A stretch of DNA of 22,772 nucleotides, from the NCBI GenBank assembly GCA_002449535.1, contig DJWZ01000134.1, positions 1-22,772 of the forward strand. The letters run 5' to 3'. This document shows positions 1 to 6,733 of this stretch, piece after piece; the first letter of the stretch is position 1; the number at the start of each line of letters is the position of its first letter. Origin of the DNA: Prevotellaceae bacterium UBA7017. GTDB taxonomy: Bacteria; Bacteroidota; Bacteroidia; Bacteroidales; Bacteroidaceae. A program made the translations under genes and the position numbers. The notes beneath the pieces are model-generated. The model was not told where the DNA came from and did not search any database. It saw only the letters and a list, made by a program, of their open reading frames with translations.

Positions 1-780
1 TATGGTAGCGGCAGCGGAAGCCAGAAGGCTGCCACACTGAAGATTGGTGCCATCACAGGAACTGCCACCGACGGCGTACTTGAAGGCCAGACCACTTATC
101 AGATTGGATATCTCAATACTGACATGACCTTCTCCGGTCTTTTCAAAGGCAGTGCCATTACTAAAGAAGGTACAGGGCGACTGACACTGAAAACCGCAGG
201 CAGCACGTCACCTATTACTGTCAACGGTGGAACGCTGGAACTCACCAACACGTCTTCCACACCTGTCACAACAGGACTGATTACCGTTTCTGCCAATGGC
301 ATCATCACGGGGACAGCCACCGTACAGAACCTTACAATGAAAGAAAAAGCCATAACGCTCTGCCAACTTAAGTCATCAGGCAATACGCGCCTCACCGTGA
401 AGGGAAACCTCCAGCACAACGGTGACACCATCCTTGTTGTCGTACCGACTTCACGCAAACTCAACGTAGGCGATGAAATTACCATATATAATGTAAGCGG
501 CACACACACCGGAACATTCTTTGTGAAGGTGGATGACGGTGGTATGGGGTATGTATTTGACAGCTCCACATTACTCACTGACGGCAAGCTGCGCGTAACA
601 AGCATTACGAAGATTCAAGCGACAGCCATATCTGCTGACGACGTGGTAGATATATACAACTCCAACGGTATCTGTCTCTGCAAACAGAAGCAATACGCTG
701 AGGCATTGTCCACGCTCCACCCTGGCACATACGTTGTTGTCCGTGGACGTGAGACATTCAAAATAACAATTAACCAATGA
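1..780 (+). CDS. Secreted autotransporter-like beta-strand repeat protein with T9SS sorting domain (3' part)
   Basis: The frame is open from the window edge, so the N-terminus is missing and about 259 residues are visible. The visible part is rich in Gly, Thr and Ser. It contains a stretch starting ITKEGTGRLTLKTAG and followed by ITVNGGTLELTN, which matches the autotransporter-associated beta-strand repeat (PATR-type) seen in large parallel-beta surface proteins. The last ~50 residues (from ISADDVVDIYNSNG, through LHPGTYVVV, to FKITINQ) have the layout of the Por/type IX secretion C-terminal sorting domain. From the family one expects export by Sec, then T9SS, and surface attachment or release. 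I infer an adhesin or surface-layer role; the ligand is unknown. The TGA stop overlaps the ATG of the next gene (ATGA), which is odd because that neighbour is a cytosolic enzyme. Confidence 0.75.
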   Translation, partial: YGSGSGSQKAATLKIGAITGTATDGVLEGQTTYQIGYLNTDMTFSGLFKGSAITKEGTGRLTLKTAGSTSPITVNGGTLELTNTSSTPVTTGLITVSANGIITGTATVQNLTMKEKAITLCQLKSSGNTRLTVKGNLQHNGDTILVVVPTSRKLNVGDEITIYNVSGTHTGTFFVKVDDGGMGYVFDSSTLLTDGKLRVTSITKIQATAISADDVVDIYNSNGICLCKQKQYAEALSTLHPGTYVVVRGRETFKITINQ

Positions 781-2342
781 TAAAGGAACAGCAATTTCGG
801 GTCACCCCGCAGGTGGCGTACAACGAACAGAACATCATTGAGCACGTCAGCCGCGAGATGGGCATCGACCGACGCACCGTGAAGCATGTGCGGGTGCTGA
901 AAAAGAGCATCGACGCCCGACAGAGGCAGATATATGTCAACCTGACGCTTCGCATCTTCATCAACGAAATGCCTACCGACGAAGAATATGTAAAGACGGA
1001 ATATCCCGATGTCTCAGACGCTCCGCAGGTAATCGTCGTCGGGGCAGGACCGTGCGGACTCTTTGCTGCCCTCAGGCTCATAGAACTGGGGCTGAAGCCT
1101 GTCATCCTGGAACGAGGCAAGGATGTGCGGGAACGCAAGAAAGATCTCGCCATGATTAAGTCGCAGCAGAGCGTTGACCCCGAGAGCAACTACTGCTTTG
1201 GCGAAGGCGGCGCAGGGGCGTATTCCGACGGAAAACTATATACCCGCTCGAAGAAACGCGGCAACATAGAGAAGATACTGAACGTCTTCTGTCAGTTCGG
1301 GGCAAGCACCAGCATCCTCTCCGACGCCCATCCACACATCGGAACCGACAAGCTGCCCCGCGTAATAGAGAATATAAGGAAGCAGATTCTGGCATCGGGA
1401 GGCGAGGTACACTTCCAGACAAAGATGACGGAACTGCTGATAAAAGACGGAGAAGTGAAAGGAGTTCAATGGTCAATGGTCAATGGTCAATGTTCAACGT
1501 TCGAAGGGCCTGTTATTCTTGCGACGGGGCACAGTGCTCGGGATGTATATCGCTATCTGGCAAAGACCGACAGCCACCTTATAGAAGCCAAGGGCATTGC
1601 CGTCGGAGTACGTTTAGAACATCCGTCGGCACTGATTGACAAGATACAGTATCACTCCCCCGCTGGCAGAGGAAAATATCTGCCGGCAGCAGAATATTCT
1701 TTCGTGACGCAGGTAGATGGCAGAGGCGTCTATTCCTTCTGTATGTGCCCAGGCGGTTTCGTGATACCGGCAGCTACGGGACCGGAGCAGATAGTAGTAA
1801 ACGGCATGTCCCCAAGCGACAGAAACGGGCAATGGAGCAATTCGGGCATGGTGGTAGAGGTGCGCCCAGAGGACATCGGAGAAGGACAGGACGCCCTCAG
1901 CATGATGAGGTATCAGGAGGAACTGGAACGCATGTGCTGGCAGCAGGGCAACATGAAACAGACGGCTCCGGCACAACGCATGAGCGACTTCGTAAATGGC
2001 AGGCTCTCGTATGACCTTCCAAGAACCAGCTATGCCCCAGGCGTCATATCGTCGCCACTGCATTTCTGGTTGCCAAAGCCTATCTCCAAGCGACTGCAGG
2101 AGGGTTTCAATGCTTTTGGCAAGCAAAGACATGGTTTCCTCACCAACGAGGCACTGATGATAGGCGTGGAGACACGCACTTCAGCACCTGTCCGCATCAC
2201 CCGCGACCCAGAGACGCTTTGCAGCATAGCAGTACGCGGATTATACCCCGCCGGAGAGGGCGCAGGATATGCCGGAGGTATCGTTTCTGCCGCAATAGAC
2301 GGCGAAAGGGCGGCTGATATGGTTAAGGAGTTTTTAAAGTAA
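777..2342 (+). CDS. NAD(P)/FAD-dependent oxidoreductase, COG2509 type
   Basis: 521 residues. An N-terminal ~80-residue basic alpha/beta domain precedes a dinucleotide-binding motif, VIVVGAGPCGLFAALR (about 85-100), with an acidic strand end at LERGKD. FGEGGAGAYSDGKL (141-154) and ATGHSARD (249-256) are further FAD-family signatures. The C-terminal GLYPAGEGAGYAGGIVSAA is the flavin-closing motif typical of this uncharacterised FAD dehydrogenase group. The protein is cytosolic, with no signal peptide. The substrate is unknown. The start is fixed by the 4-nt ATGA overlap with the upstream gene, implying translational coupling. Oddity: residues around 231-241 are encoded by five tandem 7-nt units (1464-1498) between two ordinary beta strands, in a place where this family tolerates a loop. 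Loss or gain of one unit would frameshift the gene. Confidence 0.88.
   Translation: MIKEQQFRVTPQVAYNEQNIIEHVSREMGIDRRTVKHVRVLKKSIDARQRQIYVNLTLRIFINEMPTDEEYVKTEYPDVSDAPQVIVVGAGPCGLFAALRLIELGLKPVILERGKDVRERKKDLAMIKSQQSVDPESNYCFGEGGAGAYSDGKLYTRSKKRGNIEKILNVFCQFGASTSILSDAHPHIGTDKLPRVIENIRKQILASGGEVHFQTKMTELLIKDGEVKGVQWSMVNGQCSTFEGPVILATGHSARDVYRYLAKTDSHLIEAKGIAVGVRLEHPSALIDKIQYHSPAGRGKYLPAAEYSFVTQVDGRGVYSFCMCPGGFVIPAATGPEQIVVNGMSPSDRNGQWSNSGMVVEVRPEDIGEGQDALSMMRYQEELERMCWQQGNMKQTAPAQRMSDFVNGRLSYDLPRTSYAPGVISSPLHFWLPKPISKRLQEGFNAFGKQRHGFLTNEALMIGVETRTSAPVRITRDPETLCSIAVRGLYPAGEGAGYAGGIVSAAIDGERAADMVKEFLK
1464..1498 (+). repeat. Heptanucleotide tandem repeat inside the FAD oxidoreductase gene
   Basis: Five consecutive 7-nt units: GTTCAAT, then GGTCAAT three times, then GTTCAAC. 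The array is 35 nt and is read as part of WSMVNGQCS. The three central units are identical, so slippage is possible. Seven is not a multiple of three, so one unit more or less disrupts the frame. On the minus strand the unit reads ATTGACC, close to the ATTGACA units at 10408-10428. Confidence 0.9.
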
Positions 2343-2449
2343 GGGCATTATTACTAATTCCCGTTAATATAGAAGGCGCAATATTTAAAAAATCTCAATA
2401 TTAAGAAAGAAAATGGAGGGAATGTTGTCAAGCAATACTCTTTTTTTAT

Positions 2450-2457
2450 TACTTTTG
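2450..2457 (+). promoter_or_regulatory. Promoter -7 box of the htrA-like gene
   Basis: TACTTTTG matches the Bacteroidota -7 consensus TAnnTTTG and lies 64 nt before the start codon. A possible -33 element (TTG at 2425-2427) sits 22 nt upstream, slightly farther than ideal. The rest of 2343-2521 is AT-rich with no other feature seen. Confidence 0.6.
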
Positions 2458-2521
2458 CATCCGTGAATTAACAAAAAAGGTATTATTAGATAACAAAACA
2501 TCCATTTTAAGTATAATAATT

Positions 2522-3991
2522 ATGAAAAATCTCAAGAATTATTTAGTTACAGCAGCATGCGTTGTCAGCCTTGCATTTTCTGCTGGTGCATTTATTCAGG
2601 TAAACGCAGCACATCCCGCAGCTCCTGCCCCTGCCGTAGCAGGTCAGCCTGTAGATCTTACTTATGCGGCAGACAAGGCTCTGCCTGCCGTAGTACATAT
2701 TAAGTATGTGCAGAATGCAAAGACAAAGACTGTAGAGGTAGAGTCAAATCCTTTCGGAGACTTCTTCGACCCATTCGGATTCTTTGGCAATCCTGGCAAC
2801 GGAAGACGTCAGCAGCAAGTGCAGACTCCTAAGAAGGAGGCTTCCGGTTCTGGTGTCATAATCTCTACCGACGGATATATCGTAACAAACAACCACGTGG
2901 TAGATGGCGCTGACGAACTGACGGTAACCCTTAACGACAACAGGGAGTTTTCCGCTACAATCATCGGCACCGACAAGACTACCGACCTTGCTCTCATAAA
3001 GATTTCCGCAAAAGATTTGCCAGCACTTCCAATAGGTGATTCTGACAAGTTGAGAGTAGGCGAATGGGTGCTTGCTGTAGGCAATCCATTCAACCTCACC
3101 AGCACCGTAACAGCTGGTATCGTAAGTGCGAAGGCACGTTCTCTTGGGGCTAACGGCGTAGAGTCTTTCATACAGACCGATGCAGCCATAAACCAAGGCA
3201 ACTCTGGCGGTGCGCTCGTAAACACCCGTGGTGAGCTGGTTGGCATCAATGCCATGCTTTATTCCCAGACAGGTTCTTATGCCGGTTACGGTTTTGCCAT
3301 TCCTACAACCATCATGAACAAGGTGGTAGATGACATCAAGAAATACGGTCAGGTACAACGCGCCCTGCTCGGTATTATGGGTGTTGATGCACATAAGTGG
3401 ATTGACGCTCAGAAGGCACAGGAAAAGGAAGTTGACCTTGGTGTAAACGAAGGTGTATATGTAGATAAGGTAGAGCCAGACGGTGCCGGTGCCGATGCTG
3501 GTCTTGAGCAAGGTGACGTCATAACATCTATTGACGGCAAGAAGATAACCAAGATGGCAGAACTGCAGGAATATATGGCAACAAAGCGTCCTGGCGACAA
3601 GATTAGCATTACCTATGTTCACAAGAAGAAGACAAAGACTTCGACCATCACTCTGAAGAATGCTCAGGGCAACACTGGTGTTGTAAAGCAGGCTGACCTC
3701 GACATCTTGGGAGCAAACTTCCGCGAGGTTACCGACCAGCTGAAGGAACACCTCAAGATTGGCTATGGTCTTGAAGTAACAAAGGTCAACAACGGTGCCC
3801 TGAAGAATGCCGGCATAGCACGCGGCTTCATCATCCAGAAGGTTAACGACGAAACCGTGAAGACTATCGACGACATCCAGAGGCTCGTAAAAGAGGCAAG
3901 CACCTCAAAGGACCCAGTCCTCTACATCCAGGGTGTATATCCAACAGGCAAGAAGGGTTACTTCGCTGTTCCTCTTGAGGAAAGTAAGTAA
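2522..3991 (+). CDS. degP: Periplasmic Do/HtrA-family serine protease and chaperone
   Basis: 489 residues, the usual DegP/DegQ length. An N-terminal signal sequence (hydrophobic ~7-24, then AFIQVNAAH) directs it to the periplasm. The trypsin-like domain has the full triad: H125 in TNNHVVDG, D155 in TTDLALIK and S228 in NQGNSGGAL. Two PDZ domains follow: about 280-375 (LLGIMGVDA, VEPDGAGADAGLEQGDVI) and about 395-489 (LGANFREV, ALKNAGIARGFIIQKVND). By family knowledge it degrades or refolds misfolded envelope proteins during stress. Between signal peptide and protease domain there is a Phe/Asp-rich stretch (FGDFFDPFGFFG), equivalent to the LA loop that controls oligomer state in DegP. It has its own promoter upstream and a strong terminator downstream, so it is monocistronic. 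The choice between DegP and DegQ naming cannot be settled here. Confidence 0.95.
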   Translation: MKNLKNYLVTAACVVSLAFSAGAFIQVNAAHPAAPAPAVAGQPVDLTYAADKALPAVVHIKYVQNAKTKTVEVESNPFGDFFDPFGFFGNPGNGRRQQQVQTPKKEASGSGVIISTDGYIVTNNHVVDGADELTVTLNDNREFSATIIGTDKTTDLALIKISAKDLPALPIGDSDKLRVGEWVLAVGNPFNLTSTVTAGIVSAKARSLGANGVESFIQTDAAINQGNSGGALVNTRGELVGINAMLYSQTGSYAGYGFAIPTTIMNKVVDDIKKYGQVQRALLGIMGVDAHKWIDAQKAQEKEVDLGVNEGVYVDKVEPDGAGADAGLEQGDVITSIDGKKITKMAELQEYMATKRPGDKISITYVHKKKTKTSTITLKNAQGNTGVVKQADLDILGANFREVTDQLKEHLKIGYGLEVTKVNNGALKNAGIARGFIIQKVNDETVKTIDDIQRLVKEASTSKDPVLYIQGVYPTGKKGYFAVPLEESK

Positions 3992-4009
3992 GCGACTTCA
4001 TAATAACAC

Positions 4010-4051
4010 ACAAAAACTCCCCTCGGCAGAATCGCCGAGGGGAGTTTTTGT
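4010..4051. terminator. Bidirectional intrinsic terminator between htrA and ald
   Basis: A perfect 18-bp stem (4010-4027 with 4034-4051) encloses the 6-nt loop AGAATC. The G+C core CTCCCCTCGGC is flanked by A-runs on the left and T-runs on the right, so both convergent transcripts would end in U-tracts. It lies 18 nt after the htrA stop codon. Confidence 0.93.
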
Positions 4052-4053
4052 TT

Positions 4054-4148
4054 AGTTTATAGTTGAGAGTTTATAGTTTAGAGTCAGTGGCAAGTGTAGA
4101 GTTGAAAGTGTATAGGGGCGCTAACCGCTAACCCTTAACCATTAACCC
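4054..4148. repeat. Two arrays of degenerate 7-nt repeats
   Basis: 4054-4081 holds four units: AGTTTAT, AGTTGAG, AGTTTAT, AGTTTAG. 4121-4148 holds four more of another type: CTAACCG, CTAACCC, TTAACCA, TTAACCC. Both lie between the terminator and the end of the alanine dehydrogenase gene, where no gene is present. Confidence 0.8.
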
Positions 4149-4160
4149 ATACCCCTTACC

Positions 4161-4188
4161 CCTCCCCCTTGGGGAGGTCGGGAGGGGG
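4161..4188. repeat. G/C-rich palindromic element at the ald 3' end
   Basis: CCTCCCC (4161-4167) pairs with GGGGAGG (4171-4177) across a 3-nt loop. The same C-run could alternatively pair with GGAGGGGG at 4181-4188. It directly abuts the ald stop codon, and its function is unknown. It may add to termination of the ald transcript. Confidence 0.55.
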
Positions 4189-5277
4189 TCATGATAATCC
4201 GTAAAGGTCTGCAACTGGTTTGAAAGTCACCTTGCCTTCCACGATGTTCAGTCCCTTTGCCAGAGCGGCATCGTCTTTGCAAGCCTGCTGCCATCCTTTG
4301 TCAGCCAAAGCAACAGCATACTTCAGCGTTGCATTCGTCAGTGCCAATGTCGAAGTATTAGGAATAGCCCCCGGAATATTCGCCACGCAATAGTGTATGA
4401 TGCCCTCCTCGGTATATACAGGGTCGCTGTGGGTCGTTGGGCGCGATGTCTCGAAGCATCCGCCTTGGTCGATTGCCACATCCACAAGCACCGTCCCAGG
4501 CTCCATCAGTTTCAGCATATCCCTCGTTATCAGGTGAGGCGTCTTGTCGCCTGGCACCAATACGCTGCCCACCACAATGTCAACTGTTGGCAGCAGCTGG
4601 CGGATATTATGTTCCGACGAATACAAGGTATGCACATTGGCAGGCGTCTCTATGTCGAGCTGACGCAGACGTGGTAGGGAAATGTCGGCAATCGTTACAT
4701 CGGCACCCAGACCTGCCGCCATGCGGGCAGCCGCCTCTCCTACTACACCGCCGCCCAATACCAGCACCTTGGCAGGGCTAACTCCCGGTACACCACTTAT
4801 CAGTTTGCCTTTTCCGCCCTGGGTCTTCTGCAGGTAGTAGGCGCCATTCAGCGTCGCCATGCGTCCCGCCACCTCGCTCATAGGTTGCAGTAATGGCAGA
4901 GAACCATTAGGCAACTGCACCGTTTCGTACGCCAGACATACGGCACCGCTCTTCAGCATAGCCTCCGTCAGTTCCTTCTCGCTGGCAAAGTGGAAATACG
5001 TAAACAACAACTGTCCCTTGCGAACAAGTCCATATTCCTGTTCTATCGGTTCCTTAACCTTTACTATCATGTCGCACTCGCCATACACTGCCTCTATCGT
5101 CGGCAGTATGCGGGCACCGGCTTTCACATATTCGTCATCGGAGAATCCACTCCCCTCGCCTGCCGTATGCTGCACGCTGACCTCATGTCCGCGACGCACC
5201 AGTTCTGCAACTCCCGCAGGTGTCATACCAACGCGGTTCTCATTGTTCTTAATCTCTTTTGGAATTCCTACTTTCAT
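4189..5277 (-). CDS. ald: Alanine dehydrogenase
   Basis: 362 residues, normal length. It interconverts L-alanine and pyruvate plus ammonium using NAD(H), in the cytosol. Family active-site residues fall at the same positions as in the well-studied mycobacterial enzyme: R15 (in NENRVGMTP), K75 (VKVKEP), H96 (FTYFHFA) and D270 (DVAIDQGG). The Rossmann motif VLVLGGGVVGEAAA starts near residue 171 and binds NAD. The N-terminal MKVGIPKEIKNNENRVG is the classic signature and fixes the start. It has its own promoter (5346-5376) and converges on htrA with the shared terminator. It probably serves nitrogen assimilation or alanine catabolism. No oddities in the coding sequence. Confidence 0.97.
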   Translation of the reverse strand: MKVGIPKEIKNNENRVGMTPAGVAELVRRGHEVSVQHTAGEGSGFSDDEYVKAGARILPTIEAVYGECDMIVKVKEPIEQEYGLVRKGQLLFTYFHFASEKELTEAMLKSGAVCLAYETVQLPNGSLPLLQPMSEVAGRMATLNGAYYLQKTQGGKGKLISGVPGVSPAKVLVLGGGVVGEAAARMAAGLGADVTIADISLPRLRQLDIETPANVHTLYSSEHNIRQLLPTVDIVVGSVLVPGDKTPHLITRDMLKLMEPGTVLVDVAIDQGGCFETSRPTTHSDPVYTEEGIIHYCVANIPGAIPNTSTLALTNATLKYAVALADKGWQQACKDDAALAKGLNIVEGKVTFKPVADLYGLS

Positions 5278-5345
5278 ACGTCCGTTTGTGTTTAGTTATT
5301 GTTTAAAGATTAGTTATACGATTTAAAGATTTCACTCTTTGGGTG

Positions 5346-5376
5346 CAAATATAAGAAAAATTCAACACTTTCCAAA
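5346..5376 (-). promoter_or_regulatory. Promoter of ald
   Basis: On the minus strand, TTTG (5373-5376), a 19-nt spacer and TATATTTG (5346-5353) match the Bacteroidota sigma-ABfr consensus exactly. The leader to the ald start codon would be roughly 60 nt. Confidence 0.8.
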
Positions 5377-5407
5377 AAAAGTACGGAAATTCTTTTTATT
5401 TTACATC

Positions 5408-5422
5408 AGACATCTTACATCA
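5408..5422 (+). repeat. Left copy of 15-bp direct repeat flanking the DUF3791/DUF3990 module
   Basis: AGACATCTTACATCA is present here and, identically, at 6441-6455. The two copies bracket the three-gene module with no other gene inside. It is preceded by a partial overlapping copy (ACATCAGACATC). Confidence 0.85.
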
Positions 5423-5475
5423 AAAGTCTTTCACTGTGACATCAAGGTATGGATAATCACTTTTTTATTATTTTA

Positions 5476-5507
5476 TTTGTCTGTTTCACGTTTTTGTTGT
5501 AATTTTG
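5476..5507 (+). promoter_or_regulatory. Promoter of the DUF3791/DUF3990 module
   Basis: TTTG (5476-5479), a 20-nt spacer and TAATTTTG (5500-5507) form a consensus Bacteroidota promoter. The start codon follows 20 nt after the -7 box, so the leader is very short (about 15 nt). Confidence 0.82.
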
Positions 5508-5527
5508 TCGGCAAATAGATATAGAAT

Positions 5528-5743
5528 ATGACAACAGAGCATCTATATTTCATAACCTTCTGCGTAGGCAACCTATCAGAGGCTCTACATAAAAGTCCAT
5601 CACAGGTATATGATGCATTACGCTCTTCTGGAATACTCAACGACTACATTATACCGTGTTATGACGTTCTACACACATTCAGCAAAGAATATTTAGTTGA
5701 AGACCTCAAGGAGGTTTTAAAGGAGAGAGGAGCATTAGCATGA
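5528..5743 (+). CDS. DUF3791-like small protein (first gene of toxin-antitoxin-like module)
   Basis: 71 residues, with no signal peptide or membrane segment. The pattern of an N-terminal helix (HLYFITFCVGNLSEAL), SPSQVYDALRSSGI and a C-terminal acidic/basic helix (KEYLVEDLKEVLKERG) fits DUF3791, a family of short proteins usually encoded beside DUF3990. The ATG is 20 nt after the -7 box. The stop overlaps the next start (ATGA), with a purine-rich AGGAGAGAGG just before, so translation is probably coupled. I infer an antitoxin or partner role from size, order and neighbour. The family assignment comes from recalled features, not a search. Confidence 0.7.
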   Translation: MTTEHLYFITFCVGNLSEALHKSPSQVYDALRSSGILNDYIIPCYDVLHTFSKEYLVEDLKEVLKERGALA

Positions 5744-6213
5744 AACTATATCACGCATCCACATTATGCATCGAGAATCCTGACGTCTTACATTCCAGAG
5801 ACAATTTGGACTTTGGTCGAGGCTTTTATCTCACAAGTTTACGTGAACAGGCTATACGCTATTCCGAACGATTTATCAGAAGAGGTAAAGAAGCCTTCAT
5901 CAATGAATATGAATTAGACGACGACACACCCGGATTTACCACTAAGACTTTTGAAAGTTATGATGAAGAGTGGCTCAACTATGTCACACTTTGTCGTAAA
6001 GGAGAACAGAGTGCGCCAAAATATGATGCCGTTTCAGGCGGAGTAGCTAATGACAATGTATTTAACACGGTTGATTTATATTTTGCAGGACTTATTTCAA
6101 AGGAAGAAGCTTTAGGTCGTTTGAAATATGAGAAGCCTAATCATCAGATGTGTATTTTAAATGAAGAAATGCTCAATCGCCATCTTCATTTTATTAAAGC
6201 AGAGAGGGTATAA
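5740..6213 (+). CDS. DUF3990 protein, putative ADP-ribosyltransferase-fold toxin
   Basis: 157 residues. Seen in sequence: LYHAS (3-7, with H5), LDFGRGFYLTSLREQA (23-38, with Y30), YDAVSGGVANDNVF (95-108) and NHQMCI (134-139). These match DUF3990, which has been grouped with ADP-ribosyltransferase-like folds. The H5 and Y30 elements resemble the H-Y pair that holds NAD in such enzymes. Known: DUF3990 genes often sit next to DUF3791 genes. Inferred: this is the toxic or modifying component, and the DUF3791 proteins on either side restrain it. It overlaps the upstream gene by 4 nt, and the downstream gene starts 2 nt after its stop, so all three form one operon. The target is unknown. Confidence 0.75.
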   Translation: MKLYHASTLCIENPDVLHSRDNLDFGRGFYLTSLREQAIRYSERFIRRGKEAFINEYELDDDTPGFTTKTFESYDEEWLNYVTLCRKGEQSAPKYDAVSGGVANDNVFNTVDLYFAGLISKEEALGRLKYEKPNHQMCILNEEMLNRHLHFIKAERV

Positions 6214-6215
6214 TT

Positions 6216-6434
6216 ATGAAGGCAGACAAGACAGTACTTCAAATGAAATATGCACGCATAGTTGCCATCTTCGCAAAACAAGCAGATATAACATTAGAAG
6301 ATGCTTTATCCTTTTTCTATAGTTCAACCACCTATGAACTGATAAGCGAAGGTGTCGCAGACATGCATTGTCGCAGCGATGAATATTTAGCAGATGAACT
6401 GATGGTAGAATACAAGGAAAAAGGTGAAAAATAA
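6216..6434 (+). CDS. DUF3791-like small protein (third gene of the module)
   Basis: 72 residues. The layout is KYARIVAIFAKQADITLEDALSFFYSSTTYELISEG, then a CRSDEYLADELMVEYKEKG tail. This is the common DUF3791 form (helical, Tyr/Leu-rich, ending in a charged helix). The ATG is 2 nt after the DUF3990 stop. It shares only general architecture with the first DUF3791-like gene, so the module carries two diverged small partners around one enzyme-like protein. I infer that at least one is the antitoxin. Confidence 0.75.
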   Translation: MKADKTVLQMKYARIVAIFAKQADITLEDALSFFYSSTTYELISEGVADMHCRSDEYLADELMVEYKEKGEK

Positions 6435-6440
6435 TATCCA

Positions 6441-6455
6441 AGACATCTTACATCA
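6441..6455 (+). repeat. Right copy of the 15-bp direct repeat
   Basis: AGACATCTTACATCA, identical to 5408-5422, begins 7 nt after the last stop codon of the module. Together they delimit a ~1.03-kb segment. Confidence 0.85.
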
Positions 6456-6576
6456 CCATTCTTCCGCCCTACCAAAGCCTTTAGCAAGTTATAGGCAAGC
6501 CAAAAGGTTTGCTTGTATCAAACATACATTATATAACAATTTGTAGCAATATATTCTCTGCATTAAACTCTAACCG

Positions 6577-6719
6577 CTGATATCACAGACAGTTGCGGAG
6601 TTTTTCGGTGACGTCTGGGATGGCTTAAAGATTGATGGAAAAGATTTCGAGGAAGTCATCAACCATTCATACATTGTAGCATTAAATTACCCCAAACAAA
6701 GATGCAGGACTTTTTCATA
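6577..6719. pseudogene. Possible gene remnant in the 6435-6733 intergenic stretch
   Basis: The segment looks more coding-like than its surroundings. On the plus strand, 46 codons are open but have no start of their own. On the minus strand, a short frame reads IPDVTEKLRNC before a stop, close to VPDVTEKLRTC at the end of the nuclease encoded at 11089-11952. The matching DNA is 6591-6625 against 11118-11152, about 28 of 35 bases identical by eye. An in-frame stop sits just upstream of the minus-strand match, so any gene is broken. The rest of 6435-6733 has no recognisable feature apart from the direct repeat and the terminator. Confidence 0.35.
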
Positions 6720-6731
6720 GCCCTGCATCTT
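6699..6731 (-). terminator. Terminator-like hairpin after the mrr-like gene
   Basis: AAGATGCAGG (6699-6708) pairs perfectly with CCTGCATCTT (6722-6731) around a 13-nt loop, 2 nt beyond the stop codon of the minus-strand gene. The downstream T-tract is modest on both strands. Confidence 0.65.
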
Positions 6732-6733
6732 CT

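Noticed and set aside
1464..1498. CRISPR-like short repeat
   Set aside because: The units are contiguous 7-mers without spacers and no cas genes are nearby.
2744..3751. Long minus-strand open frame (335 codons) opposite the htrA gene
   Set aside because: It is antisense to a complete, motif-rich protease gene, has no recognisable domain, and exists because of codon bias in the real gene.
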